This document shows, in pieces, positions 53,276 to 64,000 of a stretch of DNA of 64,000 nt. Position numbers and translations under genes: made by a program. Origin of the DNA: Archegozetes longisetosus (lineage: Eukaryota; Arthropoda; Arachnida; Sarcoptiformes; Trhypochthoniidae); the NCBI GenBank assembly GCA_018873245.2, contig JAEMBT020000006.1:19304-83303 (forward strand), given 5' to 3'. The notes under the pieces were generated by a model. That model searched no databases. It worked only from the letters and a program-made list of their open reading frames with translations, and was not told where the DNA came from. Numbering within the stretch: position 1 is the stretch's first letter; each line of letters opens with the position of its first letter.

Positions 53276-54565
53276 TTAATAATCAATCATCATTCTAGAT
53301 CCATCGCTAGTTAGTTTCATTAATCTATCACTTAATATTAAACAATAACATTTAGTATTAGCAGGAACATTTGAATTAAATCTAACTCTTATTGTAATAT
53401 CTGATATAGAATTCTTTAATTTTTCACTTTGTTTGCTAACATCAATGACGAACAAAGGATATAAATCTTTGAAATCATTTAGACTTATCATAAAATCGTT
53501 ATAGTTATCATTTAATCCATAATATTTCTCTCTGAATTGTTTAGCTGAGTAATATGTAAAAGAATAATCTTCACTTCTAAAGTTATTTATGATATCTATA
53601 TTTGGATATCTGTCAGCATTTAAATTAACATGAATGTCTCTAACATCACAATGATCAAAAACTGCAGAGTTTTTATCTATATTCTTATATCTATCAGTTT
53701 GAAAAGCTATTATTGTATATCTAGGTTTCTCAGATGCTGATCTTGGTCCTAAACGCCAAGTAAATTCATTACTTAATGGTACATCATATGAATCCATATT
53801 TCTATACATGAAACCAATAGGAAATGATTTTTTACTTTCAATCATCTTATACAAAGAATGTAATTGTTCAAAATTTGGTACAATATTTGGCATTGTCCAT
53901 GTTATGTTTGTTATTTCAACTTTACATGAAACTGTACCAGCTTTAAATATTGCATCCTCATTGCCACATCTTGTTAAAATTAAGGTCTGTTTTACTCCAT
54001 ATATTACTTTCTTATAATCTTCACAAAAACCAAATATATGACTTAAAGGAATAACAAAACTAAAGTTCCCATCACCTCTTATTTGTATCTTTTCATGTCG
54101 TAACTTGAATCCATTGTTTGTTGTTAGACTAGCCTCACCTTTACCTTTATCTAATGTCCAACACATATTTAATCCGGAGTTTTCGAAATCTTTTGGATAA
54201 CTTAATAAACCTTTCATCAGTGTACATTGTCCAGGGTGATTAATATATTCGATAACTTTATCCCCAATTTGATATTCTATTCTATCAAATAAGAACATTA
54301 CTCCATTATTAACTAATGTTACAACTTCAGTATCTAATAATTTTACCCCATCACTTTTAACTAATTTTCCTTTAATTGTTAGCAGACTCTTTGATGGTAG
54401 ATAATATGAATCTTGATTTTCAATTAATATTCTTATTTGTTGGTTAGAATTAAGATTACTGCCTGCTACCGGTTCATAGTTATGATAATTATATTCAGAT
54501 ACACTTTCATCTGTTTGAAGTGGATCAGATATTTTTAAATAATCTTCTACTACATTAGTTGTCAT
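53276..54565 (-). CDS. Hexon-like major capsid protein, Polinton B
   Basis: An intact 429-residue frame, nearly identical to the Polinton A hexon (differences such as IKG/IEG near residue 63 and TTNNGFKLRHEK/TTNYGFKLRHDK). It shares the 29-bp divergent start region with the penton. Identity with A ends at the next gene's first codons. Confidence 0.85.
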   Translation of the reverse strand: MTTNVVEDYLKISDPLQTDESVSEYNYHNYEPVAGSNLNSNQQIRILIENQDSYYLPSKSLLTIKGKLVKSDGVKLLDTEVVTLVNNGVMFLFDRIEYQIGDKVIEYINHPGQCTLMKGLLSYPKDFENSGLNMCWTLDKGKGEASLTTNNGFKLRHEKIQIRGDGNFSFVIPLSHIFGFCEDYKKVIYGVKQTLILTRCGNEDAIFKAGTVSCKVEITNITWTMPNIVPNFEQLHSLYKMIESKKSFPIGFMYRNMDSYDVPLSNEFTWRLGPRSASEKPRYTIIAFQTDRYKNIDKNSAVFDHCDVRDIHVNLNADRYPNIDIINNFRSEDYSFTYYSAKQFREKYYGLNDNYNDFMISLNDFKDLYPLFVIDVSKQSEKLKNSISDITIRVRFNSNVPANTKCYCLILSDRLMKLTSDGSRMMIDY

Positions 54566-54594
54566 TTATAATACCGTAAATTCGTTTTAAATAA

Positions 54595-55323
54595 ATGTCT
54601 GAAGTTTATATACAACCTAAAGATTCAATATCCCTTATTTTAGATTCAAGTAGTACTGATTTCATAACCAATTATTCTCCTCCAATACAGCTGAAGAAAG
54701 AGAAGCAATATGAGATAGCTTTGGTTAATTTAGAAACGTATTATAGTTTTCCAAATATAGATAACACAAATAATATATTTAGATATTCGATAGATAAGGG
54801 AGCTAATTGGTTTGAAATAGAGATACCTGAAAGGAGTTATGAATTGAAACAAATCAATAGTGAAATATTTAGAATCATGAAATCAAGAGGTCATTATGAT
54901 AAGTCAACAAATAAAGGTTATATTAATATCTCAGCTAATCTAGCAACTCTAAGATGTATATTACAAATTAAGGATGCTAAATATCAAGTAAATTTTTCTC
55001 ATCAACGATCTCTAAGTGTTATATTAGGTTATGAAAAGAAGGTATTTAGTGATCCTTATAATGAAGGAACTAGTACAGTAAACATTTTGACTATTAATTC
55101 AATTCTAGTTGAATGTAGTTTAGTTCAAGGCTCATATCTTAATTCATCTAAAGAACCAATAATTTATAGCTTCTTTCCTAAATGTCTTCCAGGAGAAAAA
55201 ATAATTGAAACGCCAAAGAATCTAATCTATTTACCAGTTAATACTAATGATAAAATAGATTATATTCAAATTAGATTGAAAGATAATAATGGAAAGTTAT
55301 TGAATTTGAGAGGAGAAAAATAA
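54595..55323 (+). CDS. Penton-like minor capsid protein, Polinton B
   Basis: Intact 242-residue single-jelly-roll protein, identical to the A copy except for Pro at the position where A has Leu (near residue 207). Pro is the residue I would expect from the family pattern, so the A copy carries the substitution. Confidence 0.88.
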   Translation: MSEVYIQPKDSISLILDSSSTDFITNYSPPIQLKKEKQYEIALVNLETYYSFPNIDNTNNIFRYSIDKGANWFEIEIPERSYELKQINSEIFRIMKSRGHYDKSTNKGYINISANLATLRCILQIKDAKYQVNFSHQRSLSVILGYEKKVFSDPYNEGTSTVNILTINSILVECSLVQGSYLNSSKEPIIYSFFPKCLPGEKIIETPKNLIYLPVNTNDKIDYIQIRLKDNNGKLLNLRGEK

Positions 55324-55348
55324 CATTAAGACTACACTTGAAGGAAGC

Positions 55349-56100
55349 TTAATTTGATTCATTCAAATAAACTGTTGTGTTGATCTCTAAACAATTATTC
55401 GTTTTAATTTGACCAATTCCTGAAATAAGAAATATATTATTATCTCTTATTAAAATATCAACCAAAGTTTGATTAATGAATTGATCTACACTTTGCTTAT
55501 TGCATTCTTCATATCGCACACATTTAAATACATATTGATAATTAGTAAAATGCTTTGTCATTTCAGCTATATTCAATGTTTTAGTTGCAATATTGGCTAA
55601 TATAGTCAATTTACCAACTAAAATAAATAAATTATCTATTTTAGTTGATATTAATTTCAATTCTCCACTTATTGTTTTATCATTGTATTTTGGAATCTTT
55701 AGTTTATATTCTTTAGGAATGAAAATATTCTTTTTCTCTAAATAACTTTTTGTTACTGCATCATTTGGATCAATTGGATCAGCAACATTTTTAATTTGTT
55801 TATTTTTCATGTCTGTATGATCAACGTTTTTAAGATCATCTATTTTATTTTCAACTTTAGCTTGTTCTTCTTTTATCAATCTTATTTTACTATCTAATCT
55901 ATCAACATACTTTTTGTTGCTGCATCAAGTGGTTCAGTAGGATTTGATAAATTCATTATCCTATTGTTATTCATATTGAGTGCTCCAACCATACTTCCTC
56001 CTGTAGATCTTACAAATTTGTCCAGATCTGTATTGATTTGTCTATCTAAATCTATGTCATTATCATAATTTGATCTAAATCCGAACTTGTTTATTGACAT
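55349..56100 (-). pseudogene. Fibre-like protein, Polinton B, one frameshift
   Basis: Inverted copy of 46818-47569, with the same one-base loss separating the 68-codon N-terminal part (55894-56100) from the 176-codon stalk and tip (55349-55879). No additional break is seen. Confidence 0.65.
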
Positions 56101-56149
56101 TATACTTATTTATTAGTAAATTTATCAAAATCAATTTTTAATTAGTTAA

Positions 56150-56475
56150 ATGATAAGATATAACTGTAATAATCCTAAATTGAATAAAACTTTTATATTA
56201 GGTAAAGGATTGTCATCAGCTGACAGAATTAGTTTAGAAACTAAGAAAATTACTAAGGAATAAATAATTTAGATAAAGCATGCTTAGAACATGACATTGC
56301 ATATGATAAAAATAAAGATACAAAGAATAGAAATATAGCTGATAATTTATTGGCGCAAGAAGCAAATAGATTAGCTAATGACATGAATCAACCTGATTAT
56401 GTAAGAAAGGATGCAAAGAAAGTCGCAGCTTTAATGTCAGCAAAATCATGGTTAGGATTCGGAAATAATTCATGA
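56150..56475 (+). pseudogene. PLA2-like protein, Polinton B
   Basis: Copy of 46443-46768 with CLEHDIAYDK near 56280. The frameshift before it and the TGA before the integrase are both shared with A. Confidence 0.6.
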
Positions 56476-57510
56476 CAATCACTTAAAGATATTTATTTTG
56501 ATCCTAAACAAGGTTATTCAGGTATTAATGATTTAGTTAGAAAAACTGGACTAAAACAAAAAGAAGTTAAAGATTTTTAGATACAGTTGATACTTATACT
56601 TTACATAAACCAATTAGAAAAAAATTGAAACTAGAAGAGTTTATGTTAAAGGAATAGATGATCAATGGCAAGCAGACTTAGTTGAGATGAGAGAGTTCAG
56701 TGATGATAATAAAGGGTTTAATTATTTATTAACTGTTATAGATTGTTTTAGTAAATATGCTTGGACTAAACCTATTAAAAATAAAACAGGAGAAGAAATA
56801 ACAAGTACTTTTAATATAATATTCAAAGAGAGGAGACCCTCAAAATTACAAACTGATAAGGGTAAAGAATTCATTAACAATAAATTCCAGAAGTTTTTAA
56901 AGAGTAAAAGTATTATTTGGTTTAGTACAAATTCAAATGTAAAAGCATCAATAGTAGAAAGATTCAATAGAACATTAAAAACTAAAATGTGGAAATATTT
57001 CACTGAAGTTGGAACAAGAAAATGGATTGATATTGTTGATGATTTAGTTTATAATTATAACCACTCTTATCATACTTCAATTAAAATGACTCCAATAGAA
57101 GCTAGTAAAAACAGAATGAAGCTCAAGTATATAAAAATCTATATGCTAGAGACGATAAAACCAAATCAGTTACTAAATTCAAAGTTGGAGATAAAGTTAG
57201 AATATCAAAATATAAGAGTGTATTTGAAAAAGGTTATTTACCTAATTGGACAACGGAATTATTTACTGTCTCAAAAGTTTTAAATACTAATCCTGTTACA
57301 TATAAAATTATGGATGATAATGAAGAAGAAATTAAAGGTATTTTTTATGAACCCGAACTCGTAAAGTTTGATAAACAAGATCAAGATTATGAAGTTGAAA
57401 AGATACTGAAGACTAGAACTAGAAATGGTAAAAAAGAGCTATATGTTAAATGGATAGGATATCCAAGTTCAATGAATAGTTGGATACCAGCTGAGAATTT
57501 GAAAAACTAA
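56476..57510 (+). pseudogene. Integrase with chromodomain, Polinton B
   Basis: Same domain order as in A: preamble, DDE core (VIDCFSKYAW, QTDKGKEF, SIVERFNRT), chromodomain (LYVKWIGYPSSMNSW). Frameshifts near 56580, 56625 and 57110 are shared with A, but the A-specific loss near 45830 is absent here. Identity with A falls away in the last ~10 codons of the chromodomain. Confidence 0.85.
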
Positions 57511-57511
57511 T

Positions 57512-57747
57512 CTAGTCCTTTAAAAGTCTTTTATGAATTTTAGAATTTAAGTGTACGTTAAGCATATGCTTATAAACTATTCTTCCACAACTACAATTCA
57601 CTTTTGGAAAAAATGCATCTTTAAATTTAATATATCGTTCATGTTTGCAAGACTTACACTCTTTACTACCTTTATGAAACTCAGTCAAATCTTTAATTAT
57701 CTTACAAGTGGTGCACTTTTGTCACTGCTTAAATTCATTGACTCCAT
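57512..57747 (-). pseudogene. Small zinc-finger protein, Polinton B
   Basis: The minus strand reads KCTTCKIIKDLTEFHKGS, ECKSCKHERY and NCSCGRI with HMLNVHLNSKIH, the same layout as the 80-residue protein at 41161-41403. The ATG at 57747 is one frame off the finger region, so a frameshift lies near 57715. It is divergent from the polymerase, whereas in A the equivalent gene is co-directional. Confidence 0.5.
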
Positions 57748-57806
57748 TTATTAACAAATAATTTTTTCAGTCCTTTAAAAACCCTTTAAAAAAATTCTCT
57801 ATATAA

Positions 57807-60800
57807 ATGGTAGAGAAAAACAATGTAATATCTGCAACAAAGAAGTATCATCTTCTCATTGGAGCAAACATCTAAATTCTAAAAGACACCAAGACCTAGT
57901 AAGACCTCAAGAACGCCAAATAGTTCATTGTTGGATATGTAATAAAGATGTAGAAAAAAGTGCTTGGATAGATCACCTCAAGTCCTCTTCACATAAAAGT
58001 AATTCCAAAATATTCAAAGCTAAACTTCCAAAGGTGACAAATAAAAGAAAGTTTGAGGGTTATGATTTTGAAACTAATGATTATATAGTAACGAAATCAG
58101 AGGAAGCATTGGAAGGTTGTTTTCTAACACTACGAGTGACACCTAAGCTTGATATCGGGTCTGTTGTTGTACTCAAAGAAGAGTTTCCACACCTAATGAA
58201 GGGTAAGCTAGAGGATATCTTAGAAGAGAAGTTAGGACTTAAGGTTCAGATTGTTTTAAAAGGAAGGTTTAGGAAGTTTCATCCAGCAACAGGACAAGAA
58301 GAATTTGAGGAGTTAACGGTTCCTTCAAAGAATAGGACTGTGCTTAGAGATGAAGAAGTTGATAAGATTGTATTGGAGCAACTAACTGAAATTGATGACA
58401 AAATTGAAAGTTGGGATAACAATGAAGGTTATTGGCATCTGGTTAATATTATCCATGTAGACTTTAAGTTGAGAGAATATAAACCTTTATCAGGTTCTAA
58501 TTATATCAAACTACCAAAATGGATTTCGAATAAGAAAGCAACTATAAACATTAAGAATGAAGATCAAAAATGTTTTAAATATTGTTTACAGTATCATAAA
58601 CATAAGAATGAAATTACACATCACCCAGAAAGAGTAACATGGTATGATAAATGGAATAATGATTATGACTTTAGTAACATTAAATTTCCAGTTGAAGTGG
58701 GTGATATTAAAAAGTTTTTAATCAAAATAATATATCAATTAACTTATATATAGTTAATGAAAAAAGTATACAACCTTATTTAACTTGTTCTCAAAATGAA
58801 AAGAAATCAGATCATGTAAATTTACTTTTAATAGAAGACAACGATAGATCTCATTATGTTTACATTAAAAACTTATCAAAATTAGTTAGAGATCAATTAA
58901 CCAAACATGAACATCATCATTTTATATGTGAAAGATGTTTCTACCATACAGAAAACGTAGAAGTATTCAGAAGACATCAAATTCTATGTGACAATTACTT
59001 TAACAATGAGAAATCTCTTCCGATTCTTCCTAATGTAAAAGATAATATCTTAAAGTTTAAGAATATTCATAAAACTATAAAAGTTCCTTTGGTTTATTAT
59101 GCTGATTTAGAAGCTGTTTTAAGAAAGTTAGATCATAAAAGATTGAAAGCTCGACATGAGGCATGTGCTTATAGTTTCTTAGGAGTAAGTAGTTTCTATC
59201 ACAACTTTAAGAAATATACAGGTAATTCGGCTAAAAATACTATGAGTAACTTTGTACAAACACTTAAAGAGGAGGGAAGAAAATTGAATGAGTTACTACT
59301 TAAACGATTAGAAGAATTTAAGAAACCACGACTTAATAATGATGACTTATTAAAGTTTGAAAAAGCAGAGCAATGTCATCTCTGTAAGAAAGCGTTTTCT
59401 AAAACTAACATAAAAGTTAGAGATCATTGTCATGTAACTGGAAAATTTAGAGGAGCAGCTCATCAAACATGTAACTTGAATGTTAGAACAAGTTTAAAAA
59501 TTCCTGTATTCTTTCATAATGGATCAGGTTATGACTTTAAACATTTTATTAGAAAACTTCATAAAATTGATAAAAATCTTAAGATTATATCTCAAACTGA
59601 AGAGAAATACTTTTCTATAACTGTTAAAGTTGAAGAAACAAATATCCAGTTTGAATTCAAAGATTCAATAAAATTCCTATTGAAATCAATTGATAAGTCT
59701 GCCAAAGTGTTATATGATAAAGATGAAGTCGGAATTAATAATTTTAAGAATTTAACTTCTTATTTTAAAAACTTACCTAATGAGATCCTAGAATTACTGG
59801 TACAAAAGGTGTATTTCCTTACTCATATCTTGACAGTTTTGATAAGTTGGAATCTACAGAGTATCCCAACTATGAATCTTTCTATGATAACCTTAAAGAT
59901 ACAAACATTGAGAAAAAAGAATACGAAAGAGGAAAGAAATTATGGGAATATTTTAAATGTAAAAGTTTTAGAGAATATATGGAATTATATCTAACTTGTG
60001 ATGTTTTGATTCTCGCCGATTGTTTTGAATCATTTAGAGATTTATCATTAAAACACTATGGATTAGATCCAGCTCATTATATCTCAAGTCCTGGACTATC
60101 TTGGGATGCAATGTTAAAATACACGAAAATTGAATTAGAATTATTAACAGATCAAGATATGTTATTAATGATAATGGAAGGTATAAGAGGTGGATTGTCT
60201 TGTATTATGAAACGATATGTTGAAGCAAATAATAAATATATGATAAACTATGATCCTACAAAAGAATTAGTATATCTTATTCCTGTTGATGCTAACAACT
60301 TATATGGTGATGCTATGTCTTTTAAACTACCTTATAAATCATTTAAATGGTGCTCAACAGAAGAAATTAGATATTTAGAAGAACGATTACTTGAAATTCC
60401 TGATGATAATGATATCGGATACACATTAAAAGTTGATCTAGATTACCCTGTAGAATTGCATGACAAACACAATGATTATCCATTCTTTCCAATTCATAAG
60501 GAAATAAAAAATGAGGATTTATCTCCTTATCAAAATAAACTAAGAAATATAATAAAATCAAGAAAGTTGATTACAAGTTTAGAGAATAAAAAGGTTTAAT
60601 ATGTGATTATAGAACACTAAAACAAGCAATTCAACACGGACTTAAACTTAATAAAATTGAGTGTGCAATAAAATATGAACAAAAATATTGGTTAAAACCT
60701 TATATAGATCTAAATACAAAACTAAGACAAGAAGGTACTTCTGATTTTGAGAAAGACTTCTTTAAACTAATGAACAATTCAGTTTACGGAAAAACGATAG

Positions 60801-61593
60801 AGAATGTACTCAAAAGACAAGATATAAATTTCTGCTGCGAGAGAAAGAAAGCATTAAAATATGTGAAAAAGATTAATTTCAAACGTGAAACAATATTTAC
60901 TAAGAACCTGGTAGCTCTCCATATGAATCGACTAAAAGTCAAATATAATAAACCTATTTATGCTGGATTTTGTGTACTTGAGATGTCTAAATGGAGAATG
61001 TTTAAGTTTGTGTATGAGTATTTGAAACCAAAATGGGGTGATAAAGTCGAAGTTGTGCAAACAGATACCGATGGGTTGATGCTTCAGATCAAAACAGAAG
61101 ACTTCTATGAGGATATAAAGAATGATACAATGATGAAATAATCGAGCGCAAGCGATATTGACAAATGGTTTGATACTTCTAACTTTTCTGAAGATAACAG
61201 ATTTGGTATTAAGCCTAAAAATAAGATGAAATTGGGTTGCTTTAAGATAGAAACAGGTGCGAATATAGTAACAATATTTATTGGACTGAGAGCTAAAATG
61301 TATTGTTACACAATTGAACATCAAGATAAGAAAGAGTTAAAGAAAAGAGAAAAAGGAGTACCATCTCATATAACAAATAGACACCAATTACTAATATGGA
61401 AAAAAGTTTTGGATAACGAGACTCAAACATATGCTACTTATAATATGTTTAAATCAGAAAAACTCAACGTTTATACCATAGAACAAAAAAAGTCGCTTTA
61501 TCTAATTTTGATGACAAGAGGTATATATTGGGCAATGGATATGCAAGCTTAGCACATGGACATTTTAAAACAAAACAAAAGAAATTGATATGA
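57807..61593 (+). pseudogene. DNA polymerase B of Polinton B, multiply frameshifted
   Basis: Zinc fingers (CNICNKEV; CWICNKDV), exonuclease (YYADLEAVL near 59098; FHNGSGYDFKHF near 59514), an embedded endonuclease-VII-like site (CHLCKKAF, DHCHVTGKFRGAAH near 59380-59465), motifs A (VDANNLYGDAM near 60285), B (NNSVYGKTIENV near 60775) and C (VVQTDTDGLML near 61055) are all present. Breaks occur next to the start codon (57820), then near 58735, 59805, 60590, 61140, 61270 and 61490. It is only distantly related to the A polymerase, although both belong to protein-primed family B. Confidence 0.88.
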
Positions 61594-61964
61594 AACAGTA
61601 ATGTAATGTATATTCTTTTGACGTCACGTAATGCTTTTCTATGAGGGACAAAAAAGCTGTCCCGTTTGTCCCGTCCCCCTGTCCCCTTCAAACACTTTAG
61701 CGGGACAGAAGTGCTTAATGAAAGTGATTGCGAGTGAATGACTCAGCAAAAAGCTCTGTTATCTATCTTCTAACATTGATAAAACTGTTAGCTACATAAT
61801 GTTATCTTTCTGATAATTTAATTCAAATGAGTAATGATAACAACCTATCAATACGTCTATTAAAAACTACACAATAGCGTAGAGATTGTATAATGGGTTT
61901 AATAGTCGCTAAACAAGCGGAAAGGGTATATTGCTCCGTATCAAATAACAAATAAGAAATATTA
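61594..61964. other. Subterminal region of Polinton B
   Basis: No gene. It contains GTCCCGTTTGTCCCGTCCCC near 61660, a motif type that also occurs near 40655 in Polinton A (GTCCCGTCCCGTCCCGCCCC), so it may be a shared subterminal signal. Confidence 0.5.
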
Positions 61965-62345
61965 TATGCAACGGGTACTGTTACCCGAAAGAGGATGAGA
62001 TGGGAGGGCACCCCTTTTGCACTTTTTATGTGATATTATCTAAATATATAGTTGGAAGACTACAATTTTTTCATTTTTATCAGTATTTTATGTAAAAAAT
62101 AGTATAAAATATGCTATTTTTTTACATATTTTTATGCAATATTTAGGGGGGAGTTAGGGGGTCGTAGACTCGTACTTTCGTACTATTTTGAAAAATATAA
62201 TTTTTCATTTTTATCAGTATTTTATGTAAAAAATAGTGTAAAATATGCTATTTTTTACATATTTTTATGACATATTCAGGGGGGAGTTAGGGGGTCGTAG
62301 ACTCGTACTTTCGTACTGTCCTAGTACCGCCATATATACACTACT
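61965..62345 (-). repeat. Right terminal inverted repeat of Polinton B
   Basis: Inverse of 49662-49920, with the segment containing GGGGGGAGTTAGGGGGTCGT present twice (62145-62197 and 62278-62320), each with its T/A-rich neighbour. It ends CCGCCATATATACACTACT. Confidence 0.85.
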
Positions 62346-64000
62346 CCTCAGCCTTTGTCTTGAGCCATGTCCTGACGTATTCACGAAATATTCCATCACT
62401 TTGAGCAGGATAATGCAATATCTCATAGATTTCAGCCACTTCATATCCTAAACTTATCGCCTTCGATAATTCACAAGTTGTAAAAGTTCCCGTAAAGGTT
62501 CTATCAGCGTCTCTATGGTAACAACTGATCTGTACCTGATTTTCAGCACAAGTACGACATAAAGCAAACATTAACTTTCCTTCAATACTGAATGGAAGAA
62601 CTGGAAGATATAACTGTATCGGTGGAAGAACTTTACAGCTAACGAATCCAAAGTATTGTTCTAAGTCTCCAAATTCATCAGTAATTACCTCAGGATGACC
62701 TAAAGGAAATAATCGATTAGAAAGTACGTATGGGTATAGTGATGTGAAGTCGTAGTAGAGGATGCTTTCATTCTCGCGAACTTTATATGCGAACTTTAAA
62801 TTGTTCGTTCGACCACCATGAAGTGCTTTTCTTGGGTTGCAGTGAAGACCATTATCTTTGATGGCTTTTAAATGTTTGATTCGAGGGAATATGTATTCCA
62901 CTAGAGCTTCATCATATCTACCATTAAGCATTTCGCCATCAAAAAATTTAGTTTTGTCCCAAAATTCACATTCATAAACGTTCACGAGATATATATTCCT
63001 TTTAGCATAATAATCTTTTTTCTTTTGAGTGGAGAGAGCTTTATTTACATCGTAATTACCACATATTTCATGACCATGATAATAGCAACCCCAGAATTCA
63101 AACGCAATAGCTTCGTACGTCATACCAGTTTCGGAGTCAGTATATGATTCATTTATGAATCCATCGGCAAAATAAGGACCAGTTCGGTATTCTCTTGTAA
63201 TATTTTTCTTGAAAACAGCATATTGTTGGTAATCGAGCCATGCAGTCGCTGATATTGAACTTTTTCTCTGCGAACCATAGCCATCAATCGGGGTTATACC
63301 AATTGTTTTCTCTTCCAATATGTTTGCTCTAAAGTACTCCAGACCAACAGAAGCCAGTGTGAAAGCACGACTCAATGGATCGAGACCTGTTTTAGCTTTA
63401 AATAATTGGCGAAAACTCATAATTGATTGTAAGAGTATAAGTACATCGTTGGCACAATATTTCTCTAAATCTCGTTCAAGATTGAACGTCTCGCCTTTGT
63501 CTTTCATTTCGTCATACCAACTTTGAAGCTTACCAGCACTGTCTTTCTTCATTTTATTTTTGCCAAACATTTCAATTGGTATATCCCCAATCAAACACTC
63601 CAAGTCTTGATATTCAGGTGTGTTGATGTAATGAGGAAAATGTCCTTTCTCTGTATCTTCGAGGTCAAACGCTTTGGGTAATGAGGATAAAGCTTGTTGG
63701 AAAAACAGAAGCGAGTCTATGAATCTCACATTCCCGACATCAATTTTCATTAGTTTCGTTCCCTTCATCACAGGTTCGATATTACGCATTTCACGATCTA
63801 AGATGTCTTTAAAAATCCAATGTCCATCATATCCACTTAGATTATGAGCCACAACAAGAACTTGTCCTTTATTTGATTCCGCAATTTTGGCCAAAGTGTT
63901 GAATATATATTCATTAAACGATGAAACACAATGATCTCCACGATATAATTTATACCCATCCTTACATATATTACAATAATCGCCAGATTTTTGTTTTGTT
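62346..64000 (-). pseudogene. DNA polymerase B fragment of Polinton C (same family as D)
   Basis: An uninterrupted frame of more than 550 codons enters from the window edge. The ATG-less start at 63894 is only a candidate: the frame continues upstream to 64000 with CNICKDGYKLYRGDHCV. It includes the exonuclease (HNLSGYDGHW, FIDSLLFF, YCANDV) and polymerase motif A (YYDFTSLYPYV). It ends at the Polinton B terminus, which supplies the stop, so motifs B and C are missing. It is about 90 percent similar to 12835-14340 but lacks that copy's stops. Confidence 0.88.

Larger units (their letters stand above)
49662..62345. mobile_element. Polinton/Maverick B with both terminal repeats, 12.7 kb
   Basis: Bounded by AGTAGTGTATATATGGCGG and its complement, with long inverted terminal repeats. 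From the left: tRNA-like sequence, five-exon gene (-), fibre-like (-), protease (-), pX-like (-), hexon (-), penton (+), fibre-like (-), PLA2-like (+), integrase (+), zinc-finger (-), DNA polymerase B (+). No packaging ATPase is found. The 6-bp flanks do not match each other, and the two flanking sequences are different Polintons (A and C). Confidence 0.85.

Noticed and set aside
62245..62451. ORF crossing the right end of Polinton B
   Set aside because: It spans a terminal repeat and the antisense of a polymerase gene.

Overview
The window is nuclear DNA from an AT-rich invertebrate animal. The evidence is a metazoan 28S rRNA gene with an R2 retrotransposon at the standard R2 site, short GT-AG introns (54-148 nt), and a dense collection of animal-type transposons. 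I could not fix the phylum. I see no ordinary host housekeeping protein gene: nearly everything recognisable is ribosomal DNA, selfish DNA or virus-like DNA, much of it broken.

Layout. 1-4457 (minus): an R2 element, cut by the window edge, inside a partial 28S rRNA gene. About 4550-22600: an old Polinton/Maverick (adintovirus-like) locus, called D here, broken up by later insertions. Its pieces are a pX-like ORF, an unknown basic protein, integrase, DNA polymerase B with an intron inside its catalytic motif, a penton fragment, core proteins, a hexon fragment and a protease. The insertions are a 1.5 kb foldback element, a Ty3/gypsy-type LTR element lacking reverse transcriptase, a Merlin DNA transposon and three piggyBac-type TTAA MITEs. 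22676-22960 is a GC-rich minisatellite. 23411-29819 is a 6.4 kb palindromic element. Each ~1.77 kb arm carries a copy of an unknown 251-residue protein gene with a 5' UTR intron, and a distantly similar third gene sits in the centre. 29940-33500 holds Tc1 and hAT transposase fragments, a second Polinton protease fragment and more foldbacks. 33640-35940 holds a broken gene with three dsRNA-binding domains followed by a broken zinc-finger/Ulp1-type protease ORF. 36240-39805 is LTR-like and repeat-rich.

39810-64000 is a younger Polinton cluster. Polinton A (39810-49661) has a left terminus, a coiled-coil gene, a zinc-finger gene, DNA polymerase B, integrase, a PLA2-like gene, fibre-like, penton and hexon genes, and is cut off just after the hexon. 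Polinton B (49662-62345) has both terminal repeats and carries a tRNA-like sequence, a five-exon gene of unknown function, a fibre-like gene, protease, pX-like, hexon, penton, fibre-like, PLA2-like, integrase, zinc-finger and DNA polymerase B genes. Polinton C (62346 to the window end) is a DNA polymerase fragment of the same family as D.

The structural block (integrase to hexon) of A and B is nearly identical and inverted, and shares the same disabling frameshifts. The polymerase modules of A and B are strongly diverged and lie in different orientation relative to the integrase, so the two elements look like products of module exchange. In an intact Polinton these genes would give protein-primed replication (PolB), chromosomal integration (integrase with chromodomain) and a virion (hexon, penton, pX-like, protease, fibre-like). 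I found no packaging ATPase. The points most worth following are the palindromic element with its mosaic gene pair, the five-exon gene inside Polinton B, and the A/B chimera.
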